Origin: Pseudolysinimonas_A sp947085045
GTDB lineage: Bacteria > Actinomycetota > Actinomycetes > Actinomycetales > Microbacteriaceae
DNA length: 64,000 nucleotides
Assembly: GCA_947085045.1 (NCBI GenBank)
Contig: CAMTUU010000006.1
Span: 62,001 to 126,000, forward strand
Direction: 5' to 3'
Shown here: positions 50,353-58,448 of the stretch, in pieces
How positions within the stretch are numbered: position 1 is the stretch's first letter
How the letters are laid out: every line of letters begins with the position of its first letter
Translations under genes and position numbers: made by a program
Notes under the pieces: model-generated
What the model was told of the DNA's origin: nothing
What the model saw: the letters and a program-made list of their open reading frames with translations, nothing else
Databases searched by the model: none

Positions 50353-51033
50353 GTGCCTGGGATCCGACGTCGAGCGCTGATCGACCTCGACGCGTTCCGC
50401 TCGAACCTCGCGGCCTCCAAGTCGCCGGTGCCGACCCTCGACGCTCGGGCCGATGCGGCAGGTCATGGAATCGCACTGATCGCGAACGCCGCTCTTCAGA
50501 CGGGCATCCTCGACATCGTGGTCAGCGACGAGCGGGATGAGGCGACGGCCGTCGCCGCGGGCTTCCCCCCGATCCGTGTCCATGTCGACCGCTTCGCCGA
50601 CCGAGCGTCGGCGGTTGCCTACGGCCTCCACGACCACGGCCGTCCCGTCTTGTCGCTCGCGGGCGAAGTGATCGCCGTCAAGGAGGTCGGTGCCCAGGAG
50701 GGCGTGTCGTACGGCTATACGTACCGGACCTCGCGATCGACTCGACTCGCCCTGGTCGCGCTCGGCTACGCCGACGGTGTGCCCCGGCTCGCCTCCAACC
50801 GCGCGCGCGTCCTGGTCGGCAGTGCGCAGCATCCGCTCGTCGGCCGGATCGCGATGGACCAGCTCGTGCTCGACATCGGTGACGCCGACGTCGAGCCCGG
50901 CATGGATGCGGTGCTCTTCGGGGACCCGGAACGCGGAGAGCCCTCGGCGCGGGAGTGGGCGGAGTGGACCGAACGCACGCCGCTCGCGCTCACCGCCGGC
51001 ATCGCGGCGCGGGTCGTGCGGGAGGTGCGATGA
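50353..51033 (+). CDS. Alanine-racemase-like protein with intact tyrosine domain but shrunken barrel
   Basis: 226 residues, GTG start (a TGA lies 4 bases upstream in frame, so no longer start exists). Residues ~8-71 align with the beginning of an alanine racemase barrel (RALIDLDAFRSNL), but at the PLP-lysine site the sequence is ARADAAGHG with Arg32 instead of Lys, and about 150 residues of barrel are missing. Residues ~85-226 form a complete racemase C-terminal domain with the catalytic VSYGYTY (Tyr120), GYADG and GRIAMDQ motifs. Alone it cannot bind PLP normally. Its stop overlaps the next gene (ATGA). I infer that it supplies the tyrosine half of a heterodimeric racemase. Confidence 0.8.
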   Translation: MPGIRRRALIDLDAFRSNLAASKSPVPTLDARADAAGHGIALIANAALQTGILDIVVSDERDEATAVAAGFPPIRVHVDRFADRASAVAYGLHDHGRPVLSLAGEVIAVKEVGAQEGVSYGYTYRTSRSTRLALVALGYADGVPRLASNRARVLVGSAQHPLVGRIAMDQLVLDIGDADVEPGMDAVLFGDPERGEPSAREWAEWTERTPLALTAGIAARVVREVR

Positions 51034-52076
51034 CCACTCGGATCGAGATCGACCTCGACGCCTTCCGCGCGAACGTGCGCACGCTCGCCGCGATCGCGGC
51101 GCCGTCGCGCACGATGCTCGCGGTGAAGGCCGACGGCTACGGCCACGGGATGGTGCCGATCGCCCGCGCCGCTCTCGAGTCGGGAGCGGACTCGCTCGCC
51201 GTCCTCGACGTCAGCGCGGCGCTCGAGCTACGCGCCGCGGGGATCGGACCGCAGCTGTTCGCCTGGTTGCACGGCGAGGACACCGACTTCCGCGCGGCCA
51301 TCGAGAACGACGTCGACCTCGGCGTGTCGTCGCTCGTCGAACTCCGTCGCATCATCGACGCCGACGCGGACCGCCGGGCGGCGTTGCACCTCAAGATCGA
51401 CACCGGGTTACACCGCAACGGGGCAAGCCCCGAGGCGTGGCCGCAGCTCGTCGGCGAGGCCCTCGCCGCCGAGCAGCGCGGGCGCGTGCGGGTCGCCGGA
51501 ATCTGGTCGCATCTGGCCGACGCCTCCCCCGCCGCCGACGCGGCCGCCCTCGCCGAGTTCCGTGCCGCCCTCGCGGTCGCCGCCGGGCTCGGCGTGCCGA
51601 TGGACGGGCCCGATCGCCCGCTGTTGCACCTCGCGGCGAGCTCCGCCGGCATCCGGATGCCCGAAGCGCGCTTCGACCTCGTGCGCTTCGGGATCGCCGC
51701 CTACGGGTCCTCGCCGTTCGAGCACCAGACCGCCCGTGAACTCGGGATGCGCGCCCCGATGACGGTGTTCGCGACGGTCATCGCCTCCGGCGCGGGGGTC
51801 TCGACGCTGGATCTCGGGTCGGCCGACGGCATTCCGGCCATCGCCGACAGCGCGTGCGTCCTGCTCGACGGGAAGCGCGTGCGCGTGCGGTCGGTCGGGA
51901 TCGACACCTTCGACGTCGTCGCCTCGGCCGAGATCGGTGCGGAGGCGATCGTGTTCGGTCCCGGCGAGCACGGCGAACCGACCGCCGAGGAGTGGGCCGC
52001 GTGGGCCGGTACGATCGGCGACGAGATCCTCGCGCGGGCGTCGACCCGCATCCCGCGGATCTACCTCGGCGAGTAG
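51030..52076 (+). CDS. Alanine-racemase-like protein with intact PLP-lysine barrel but degenerate C-terminal domain
   Basis: 348 residues from ATG 51030 (GGAGG upstream). The barrel is complete: AVKADGYGHG (PLP Lys33), HLKIDTGLHRNG, LHLAASSAG and RFGIAAYG. In the C-terminal domain the places of SYGxTY, GYADG and MDQ are taken by AGVSTLDLG, SADGIPA and GIDTFDV, so the catalytic Tyr is gone; yet RIPRIY at the end is kept. PLP could be bound but normal two-base racemisation would lack one base. It complements the upstream protein exactly. The pair may form D-alanine for the cell wall, or one member may have a regulatory or lyase-type role. Confidence 0.82.
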   Translation: MTTRIEIDLDAFRANVRTLAAIAAPSRTMLAVKADGYGHGMVPIARAALESGADSLAVLDVSAALELRAAGIGPQLFAWLHGEDTDFRAAIENDVDLGVSSLVELRRIIDADADRRAALHLKIDTGLHRNGASPEAWPQLVGEALAAEQRGRVRVAGIWSHLADASPAADAAALAEFRAALAVAAGLGVPMDGPDRPLLHLAASSAGIRMPEARFDLVRFGIAAYGSSPFEHQTARELGMRAPMTVFATVIASGAGVSTLDLGSADGIPAIADSACVLLDGKRVRVRSVGIDTFDVVASAEIGAEAIVFGPGEHGEPTAEEWAAWAGTIGDEILARASTRIPRIYLGE

Positions 52077-52113
52077 CCAGGGCCCGACCCGCAGGTGCGG
52101 CCCGGCGTGCAAG

Positions 52114-52836
52114 TCAGGCGACGCGGCGGATGATGCCGAGCGGAGTGGACTCGTGACCCTGGCCGATCGGGTTGTCGCGCAGGACGCGGGCGACGAGCCT
52201 CTCGGTCGCCCTGTCGGTCGTCGAACCGAGCACGTTGCCGCCGAGGTCGTTGATGTCGACGAGGAAGACGTCGATGTTCCTCCCCCAGCCGGCCACGGCA
52301 TCCCGCACCCGCCCCGAGGTCTGTCGCGGCTTCGCGGCGGTCAGCACGACCATCTCGTCGTAGGGCGGAATCGTCGGATAGCCCGGACCGTCGATGCCGC
52401 GCGCCTTCGGGCCAGTCACGCGGTAGAAGTCGCCGGTGCGCTTGAACAGGCGCTTCGAGACCACCGACACCGCGGCGGCGAGCAGGATGCGCGGGGTGCC
52501 GACCTCGCGGATCGCCCACTCCATCGTCTCGGGGATGCCGAGGCCGATGCCCGTCGACGTGCGCACGACCCGCTTGCTGAGCCACACGGCGAGCGGGCGG
52601 GCCTTCGTCTCGGCGACCGGATAGGCCCGGCCCTGGGAGCCGGCGACCATCTTCTCGGTCATGAACAGCCAGTCGCCGTCGCGCAGGTGCTCGAGGGCGT
52701 ACGTGTGGACCACCGGTTCGAGTCGTTCGCCGGGCAGCACCACGTGCGTCTTGATCGGGATGCGCTCGAACCGCGCGCCGTCGACCTCGATCTCACGGGG
52801 ACGCTTGTGGGCTTCCTCGTCGTAGGGGACGTCCAA
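52114..52836 (-). CDS. F420-0:gamma-glutamyl ligase (CofE)-like protein
   Basis: 240 residues, probably starting at TTG 52834-52836 (the start is uncertain; no strong ribosome site). The CofE pattern is visible: RIPIKTHVVLPGE, DGDWLFMTEKMVAGSQGRAYPV, ARPLAVWLSKRVVR, and VFLVDINDLGGNVLGSTTDR. True CofE adds glutamate to coenzyme F420. No other F420 genes are nearby, so this may be a paralogue with another amide-ligase role. It lies 11 bp downstream of sigA on the same strand and converges on the racemase pair. Confidence 0.8.
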   Translation of the reverse strand: MDVPYDEEAHKRPREIEVDGARFERIPIKTHVVLPGERLEPVVHTYALEHLRDGDWLFMTEKMVAGSQGRAYPVAETKARPLAVWLSKRVVRTSTGIGLGIPETMEWAIREVGTPRILLAAAVSVVSKRLFKRTGDFYRVTGPKARGIDGPGYPTIPPYDEMVVLTAAKPRQTSGRVRDAVAGWGRNIDVFLVDINDLGGNVLGSTTDRATERLVARVLRDNPIGQGHESTPLGIIRRVA

Positions 52837-52847
52837 CTCGCGACTGC

Positions 52848-54254
52848 CTATTCGAGGTAGTCGCGCAGCGACTGCGACCGGGAGGGATGGCGCAGCTTCG
52901 CCATCGTCTTCGACTCGATCTGGCGGATGCGCTCCCGCGTCACGCCGAAGGTGTCGCCGATCTGGTCGAGGGTCTTCGGCATGCCGTCACCGAGGCCGAA
53001 GCGCATGCGGATGACGCCCGCCTCTCGTTCGCTGAGCGAGTCGAGGAGGCTCTCGAGCTGCTTCTGCAGCATCGTGAAGCCCACGGCATCCGCCGGCACG
53101 ACCGCCTCGGTGTCCTCGATGAGGTCACCGAACTCGCTGTCGCCGTCCTCGCCGAGCGGGGTGTGCAGCGAGATCGGCTCGCGGCCGTACTTCTGCACTT
53201 CGATGACCTTCTCAGGAGTCATGTCGAGTTCGCGCGACAGCTCTTCCGGGGTGGGCTCGCGGCCCAGGTCCTGGAGCATCTGACGCTGAACGCGCGCGAG
53301 CTTGTTGATGACCTCGACCATGTGCACCGGGATGCGGATGGTGCGCGCCTGGTCGGCCATCGCGCGGGTGATCGCCTGCCGGATCCACCAGGTGGCGTAG
53401 GTCGAGAACTTGAAGCCCTTGGTGTAGTCGAACTTCTCGACCGCACGGATGAGGCCGAGGTTGCCCTCCTGGATGAGGTCGAGGAACTGCATGCCGCGAC
53501 CGGTGTAGCGCTTCGCGAGCGAGACGACGAGACGGAGGTTGGCGCCGAGCAGGTGGCTCTTCGCGCGCTGGCCGTCGCGGGCCACCCACGTGAGCTCGCG
53601 GCCCAGCTGGTTGCGCTTCTCGCTGTCGGGCATCTGCGACAGCTTCTCTTCGGCGAACAGGCCGGCCTCGATGCGCATCGCGAGCTCGACCTCCTCGGCG
53701 GCGTTGAGGAGCGCGACCTTGCCGATCTGCTTCAGGTAGTCCTTGACCGGATCGGCCGTCGCGCCGGTGATCGCGGCCGAGTAGACGGGGACGTCATCGT
53801 CCTCATCGGTCGCGGAGAGACGCAGCGCGCCGGTCGGGAGGTCGACCGCCGGCGCTTTCTCGTCGTCGTCGTCATCGGTGTCGGCGGCGTCCTCGTCGAC
53901 GACGGCCTCGGGCTCGGCGCCGGGCTTCTCGACCTCTTCGACCACGGCTTCGTCGTCGGTCTCGATCTGCTCGGCGTCGGCCTCGATGTCCTCGCCGTCG
54001 ACGTCCTCATCGAGCTCGGAGTCGGCCGCCTTCGCCTTCGACGCCTTCGCGGGCGCGGCCTTCGCCGGAGCCTTTGCGGCCGGCGTCTTCGCGGGAGCCT
54101 TGGCGACCGTCTTCGCCGGAGCCTTCGCGGGCGCCTTCTCGGCAGCCGGCTTGGCGGCGACCTTCGCCGCGGGCGCCTTCGCGGGCGCGGTCTTCGTGGC
54201 GGGCGCCTTGGTCGTGTCCGCGTCCGCGGACTTCGTGGTGGTTCGGGTGGCCAT
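52848..54254 (-). CDS. sigA: Primary RNA polymerase sigma factor (RpoD/SigA/HrdB)
   Basis: 468 residues from ATG 54252-54254 with AAGGGA upstream. Directs RNA polymerase to housekeeping promoters. N-terminal ~115 residues are Ala/Lys/Pro-rich repeats (KAPAK units) followed by an acidic stretch, an actinobacterial trait. Region 1.2 (DPVKDYLKQIGKVALL), region 2 (GLIRAVEKFDYTKGFKFSTYATWWIRQAI) and region 4.2 (GVTRERIRQIESKTMAKLRHP) are intact. Gene order with the PAC2 gene upstream and parE beyond is typical of the phylum. Confidence 0.97.
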   Translation of the reverse strand: MATRTTTKSADADTTKAPATKTAPAKAPAAKVAAKPAAEKAPAKAPAKTVAKAPAKTPAAKAPAKAAPAKASKAKAADSELDEDVDGEDIEADAEQIETDDEAVVEEVEKPGAEPEAVVDEDAADTDDDDDEKAPAVDLPTGALRLSATDEDDDVPVYSAAITGATADPVKDYLKQIGKVALLNAAEEVELAMRIEAGLFAEEKLSQMPDSEKRNQLGRELTWVARDGQRAKSHLLGANLRLVVSLAKRYTGRGMQFLDLIQEGNLGLIRAVEKFDYTKGFKFSTYATWWIRQAITRAMADQARTIRIPVHMVEVINKLARVQRQMLQDLGREPTPEELSRELDMTPEKVIEVQKYGREPISLHTPLGEDGDSEFGDLIEDTEAVVPADAVGFTMLQKQLESLLDSLSEREAGVIRMRFGLGDGMPKTLDQIGDTFGVTRERIRQIESKTMAKLRHPSRSQSLRDYLE

Positions 54255-54419
54255 CCGATATCCCTTCCGCGCCGGAACCGAGACGGTGATTCCGGGCATT
54301 ACGAAGACCCTTGTCAAGTCCCCCATTGCGAACGGGGACCCGACCGGGTCTTGAAAGATCATTCTCTCACACTCCGGGAGGTCGGGCTTGCAGCGAGATC
54401 CCGAGGTGCAGGAGAAGGG

Positions 54420-55331
54420 TCAGATCTCGTCGCCGCGACGGTTGGCGAGGAACCTCTCGAGCTCGGCGGCGATCGTGTCCGCACTCGGCAACTCACCGCT
54501 CGAGTCCACCAGCGGCGACGGGAGCGGGTTCTCCTCCATGTACGAGTCGTGGCGCTCCTCCAGCGTGCCGACCAGGCGCTCGAGCTCCAGGTTGCCCTGC
54601 ACCTGATCTTCGACCTTCGCGACGAAGTCGCGGTTCTCCTCGCGCAGCCTGTCGGTCGGGAAGATCAGCCCGGTCGCGGCGCTGATGCTCTCCAGTGCGG
54701 CGACGGCGGCCTGAGGGTACTCGGTGTCGGAGAGATAGTGCGGGATCAGCAGCACGAATCCGGCGGTCGGATGGCCGACCTCCTGGAGGCGGTACTCGAG
54801 CAGATGCAGGGCGTTGCCGGGCACCTGCGTGCGCGGCTTCCACACCGAGAACGCGTCGATCAGGTCGAGCCGGTTGCCGCTCACCGTGACGCCGATCGGC
54901 CGGGTGTGCGGCGTCGGCATCGCGATCGAGTGGAACCAGGTGGTGTCCTTCACGCCGTAGGTCTCGACGAGCTGCACCACCGCCGCGGTGAAGCGCTCCC
55001 ACTGGAAGTCGGGTTCGAAGCCGGCGAGGAAGAGGAACTGCTGCCCGAGCTCGTCCTTGGCGAGGTAGAGCGAGAGCTTGGCCGGTTGGTACTCGCTCAG
55101 GTGGTCCTGGTCGAAGAACATCATCGGGCGTCGCGCCCGGTAGTCCAGCAGCGCGTCGGTGTTGAAGGTCACCACCTCGTGGTGCTCGAGGTGGTCGAGC
55201 AGGTACTGGCTGACCTGACTGACCGCGCCGCCGGCATCCGTGAATCCGGTCAGTCCGGCGACGAGGTGGAGTCCGCGGGGGATCACGCCGGTCTCGACCG
55301 ACAGGTCGTACAGGCCACCCGGATCTCGCAT
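54420..55331 (-). CDS. PAC2 family protein
   Basis: 303 residues. Proteasome-assembly-chaperone-2 fold; LVAGLTGFTDAGGAVSQVSQYLL and LLIPHYLSDTEYPQAAVAALE are family hallmarks. In actinobacteria such proteins accompany sigA but their substrate is unknown. The C-terminal ~40 residues carry a helix and a negatively charged tail. It is on the minus strand with a 165-bp gap to sigA. Confidence 0.88.
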   Translation of the reverse strand: MRDPGGLYDLSVETGVIPRGLHLVAGLTGFTDAGGAVSQVSQYLLDHLEHHEVVTFNTDALLDYRARRPMMFFDQDHLSEYQPAKLSLYLAKDELGQQFLFLAGFEPDFQWERFTAAVVQLVETYGVKDTTWFHSIAMPTPHTRPIGVTVSGNRLDLIDAFSVWKPRTQVPGNALHLLEYRLQEVGHPTAGFVLLIPHYLSDTEYPQAAVAALESISAATGLIFPTDRLREENRDFVAKVEDQVQGNLELERLVGTLEERHDSYMEENPLPSPLVDSSGELPSADTIAAELERFLANRRGDEI

Positions 55332-55422
55332 ACCCCGATTCTATTTCGGCGGCTCTCCCCGGCGCAGGGAGCGGGACAGGTGGTCGTCAAGCCGTGAGCG
55401 AACACGCGGATAGCCTGGAGAC

Positions 55423-56922
55423 ATGGCCGTCCCGGTGCTCTCCCTATCGTCCGCCGACCCGCTCGGCACCTCCGCGGAGGTGCTGGTGCTCGGAGTGCGG
55501 AAGACCCCCGACGGCCCCGAACTGACGGTCGACGGCGACGCCTACGCCTCGGTCGCGGCCGCATTGCGCGGCATCGCGGCGACCGGCTCGCTCGACGAGC
55601 TGCGCCGCCTTCCCGCGCTCGACGGCAGCACGGCATCCGTCGCCCTCATCGGTCTCGGTTCGGGACCGATGACGACGGACGCGCTGCGCTACGCGGCCGG
55701 TTCGGCGGCGCGGCAGCTCACCGGCATCGAGCGGCTCGCCTTCGCCCTGCCGGTGACGGATGCCGACGAGGCCCTCGCCGTGCTCGAGGGCGCTGGCATC
55801 GGGGCCTACGCCTACACCGGCTACCGGGTGTCGACGATCGGCACCGTCAAGACCCCCGCCGACGAGATCGCGGTGCACGTCCCCGGCTCGATCCCCGTCG
55901 ACGGCATCGCGGAGCGCGCCACAGCCGTCGCCACCGCCATCCATACGGTCCGCGACCTGGTCAACACGCCGCCCTCCGACCTCTACCCCGAGTCGCTCGC
56001 CGCGGCCGCGGTCGACGCGGCATCGGGACTGCCGATCGAGGTCGACGTGCTCGACGAGACCGAGCTGGCGGCGGGTGGCTTCGGCGGCATCCTCGGCGTC
56101 GGCCGGGGGTCGGTACGCCCGCCTCGGCTCGTCGTTCTGCGCTACTCGCCCGCCGATGCGGCGAAGCATCTCGCCCTCGTCGGCAAGGGCATCACCTTCG
56201 ACTCGGGTGGTCTCTCGCTCAAGCCGCCCACCGGAATGGTCGGAATGAAATACGACATGACGGGGGCGGTGACCGCGCTCGCGGTGGTCGTCGCCGCCGC
56301 GAGACTCGGGCTGCCGGTTCGCCTGACCGCGTGGCTGTGCCTCGCCGAGAACATGCCGTCGGGATCCTCGATGCGACCCAACGACGTGCTCCGCATCCGG
56401 GGCGGCACGACGGTCGAGGTGCTCAACACCGACGCCGAAGGCCGCCTCGTACTCGCCGACGGCCTCGTCGCCGCGAGCGAGGAGGAGCCCGACGCCCTCA
56501 TCGACATCGCGACCCTGACGGGAGCCGCCCGCGTCGCGATGGGCGAGCGCTACGTGCCCGTGATGGGCGACGACGATCTCGTGCGGCAGGTCATCGCCGC
56601 CGGGGCCGGCGTCGGCGAGGTGTTCTGGCACATGCCGATGCCGCCCGAGCTGCGCAGTTCGCTGGACAGCGACGTCGCCGACCTCGCCAACGCGAAGATG
56701 GGCAGCACGAGCGGCGGGATGCTGCTGGCCGCCCACTTCCTGAAGACCTTCGTGGGGTCGGTCGGCGAGGGTGACGAGAAGCGCACCATCCCCTGGGCCC
56801 ATCTCGACATCGCGGGCGTCGCGAACAATCCGGGCAGTCCGCACGGCGGGATCGGCAAAGGCCCGACCGGAACGACGGTGCGAACGCTGCTGCGCGTCGC
56901 GGAAGAGTTTTCGACTCCGTAG
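55423..56922 (+). CDS. pepA: Leucyl aminopeptidase (M17)
   Basis: 499 residues. Cleaves N-terminal amino acids with two metal ions. GKGITFDSGGLSLKP gives the metal-binding Lys/Asp and NTDAEGRLVLADGL the signature NTDAEGRL. Further KMGSTSGGMLLAAHFL and PWAHLDIAG motifs complete the active site. The N-terminal ~150-residue domain is normal. Divergent from the PAC2 gene; lpdA follows by 93 bp on the same strand. Confidence 0.95.
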   Translation: MAVPVLSLSSADPLGTSAEVLVLGVRKTPDGPELTVDGDAYASVAAALRGIAATGSLDELRRLPALDGSTASVALIGLGSGPMTTDALRYAAGSAARQLTGIERLAFALPVTDADEALAVLEGAGIGAYAYTGYRVSTIGTVKTPADEIAVHVPGSIPVDGIAERATAVATAIHTVRDLVNTPPSDLYPESLAAAAVDAASGLPIEVDVLDETELAAGGFGGILGVGRGSVRPPRLVVLRYSPADAAKHLALVGKGITFDSGGLSLKPPTGMVGMKYDMTGAVTALAVVVAAARLGLPVRLTAWLCLAENMPSGSSMRPNDVLRIRGGTTVEVLNTDAEGRLVLADGLVAASEEEPDALIDIATLTGAARVAMGERYVPVMGDDDLVRQVIAAGAGVGEVFWHMPMPPELRSSLDSDVADLANAKMGSTSGGMLLAAHFLKTFVGSVGEGDEKRTIPWAHLDIAGVANNPGSPHGGIGKGPTGTTVRTLLRVAEEFSTP

Positions 56923-57015
56923 TAGGGTTCAAGAGCAAGGAACACCTTGCCCTTCCGGGCCGTCCGCCACCCCTGTTTCGGTCCTGGTACACGCACGCAC
57001 TGAGGGAGTCGCCGG

Positions 57016-58389
57016 GTGTCCGAGCAGAACTTCGACCTTGTCATCCTGGGCGCAGGAAGCGGTGGCTACGCCGCCGCCCTGCGCGCCAGCCAGCTGGGCC
57101 TCACGGTCGGGCTCATCGAGAAGGGCAAGGTCGGCGGCACCTGCCTGCACGTCGGCTGCATCCCGACCAAGGCGCTGTTGCACTCGGCCGAGGTCGCCGA
57201 CGTCACGCGCGAATCCGCGAAGTACGGGGTCACCTCGACCTTCGGCGGTGTCGACATCGCCGCGGTGACGGCGTACCGCGAGGAGGTCGTCGCCAGCAAA
57301 TGGAAGGGCCTGCAGGGCCTCATCAAGGCGCGCGGCATCACCACGATCGAGGGTGAAGGTCGGCTGACCTCCCCGACGTCGGTGCAGGTCGGCGACATCA
57401 CCGTCACCGGCAGGAACGTCATCCTCGCGACCGGCTCGTACTCGCGTTCGCTCCCGGGCTTGGAGATCGGTGGCCGGGTCATCACCTCCGAGCAGGCCCT
57501 CGCCCTCGACTTCGTGCCGAAGAAGGTCATCGTCCTCGGCGGCGGCGTCATCGGCGTCGAGTTCTCCAGCGTCTGGAAGAGCTGGGGCACCGAGGTGCAG
57601 ATCGTCGAAGCCCTCCCGCACCTGGTCCCGAACGAGGACGAGGCGATCTCCAAGGCGTTCGAGCGCCAGTTCCGCAAGCGCGGGATCCAGTTCAGCCTCG
57701 GGGTGCGGTTCCAGTCGGTCACCCAGAACGACCAGGGCGTCGTGGTGACGCTCGAGGACGGCACCACCTTCGACGGCGACCTGTTGCTCGTCGCCGTCGG
57801 CCGCGGCCCGGCGACGGCGAACCTCGGCTTCGAAGACGTCGGCGTCACGATGGACCGCGGCTTCGTCATCACCGACGAGCGTCTCCGCACCAACATCCCG
57901 GGCGTCTGGGCCGTCGGCGACATCGTCCCCGGCCTCCAGCTCGCGCATCGCGGTTTCCAGCAGGGCATCTTCGTCGCCGAAGAGATCGCGGGTCTGAACC
58001 CGATCGTCGTCGATGACATCAACATCCCGAAGGTCACCTACTCCGACCCCGAGGTCGCGTCGGTCGGTCTGTCCGAGGCGAAGGCGATCGAGAAGTTCGG
58101 CGCGGATGCGATCTCGACCTACGACTACAACCTCGCCGGCAACGGCAAGAGCCACATCATCGGCACGTCGGGAAACGTCAAGGTCGTGCGTCAGAAGGAC
58201 GGACCCGTCCTCGGTGTGCACATGATCGGCGCACGCGTCGGCGAGCTCATCGGCGAAGCGCAGCTGGCGGTCAACTGGGAGGCATACCCCGAGGACATCG
58301 CCCCCTACATCCACGCGCACCCGACGCAGAACGAAGCCCTCGGCGAGGCGTTCCTCGCCATCGCGGGCAAGCCGCTGCACGGCATCTGA
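57016..58389 (+). CDS. lpdA: Dihydrolipoyl dehydrogenase (E3)
   Basis: 457 residues, GTG start behind GAGGGAG. Reoxidises dihydrolipoyl groups with NAD+, serving 2-oxoacid dehydrogenases. FAD motif ILGAGSGGYAAALRASQLG, redox disulfide GGTCLHVGCIPTK (Cys43/Cys48), NAD-binding ILGGGVIGVEFS, and the C-terminal His-Glu pair HAHPTQNEALGEA are all present. 59 bp upstream of sucB, with which it is likely co-transcribed. Confidence 0.97.
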   Translation: MSEQNFDLVILGAGSGGYAAALRASQLGLTVGLIEKGKVGGTCLHVGCIPTKALLHSAEVADVTRESAKYGVTSTFGGVDIAAVTAYREEVVASKWKGLQGLIKARGITTIEGEGRLTSPTSVQVGDITVTGRNVILATGSYSRSLPGLEIGGRVITSEQALALDFVPKKVIVLGGGVIGVEFSSVWKSWGTEVQIVEALPHLVPNEDEAISKAFERQFRKRGIQFSLGVRFQSVTQNDQGVVVTLEDGTTFDGDLLLVAVGRGPATANLGFEDVGVTMDRGFVITDERLRTNIPGVWAVGDIVPGLQLAHRGFQQGIFVAEEIAGLNPIVVDDINIPKVTYSDPEVASVGLSEAKAIEKFGADAISTYDYNLAGNGKSHIIGTSGNVKVVRQKDGPVLGVHMIGARVGELIGEAQLAVNWEAYPEDIAPYIHAHPTQNEALGEAFLAIAGKPLHGI

Positions 58390-58448
58390 CCGCCGCCGGA
58401 CACCGCGAACTAAGCTAGACACACCAGGCTTCGAAGGAGCATCCCCGC

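Noticed and set aside
54255..54362. N-terminal extension of sigA and a TTGACA there as a promoter
   Set aside because: The ATG at 54254 has a good ribosome site and starts the conserved MATRTTTK sequence. The TTGACA lacks a convincing -10 at the right distance, so no promoter is annotated.
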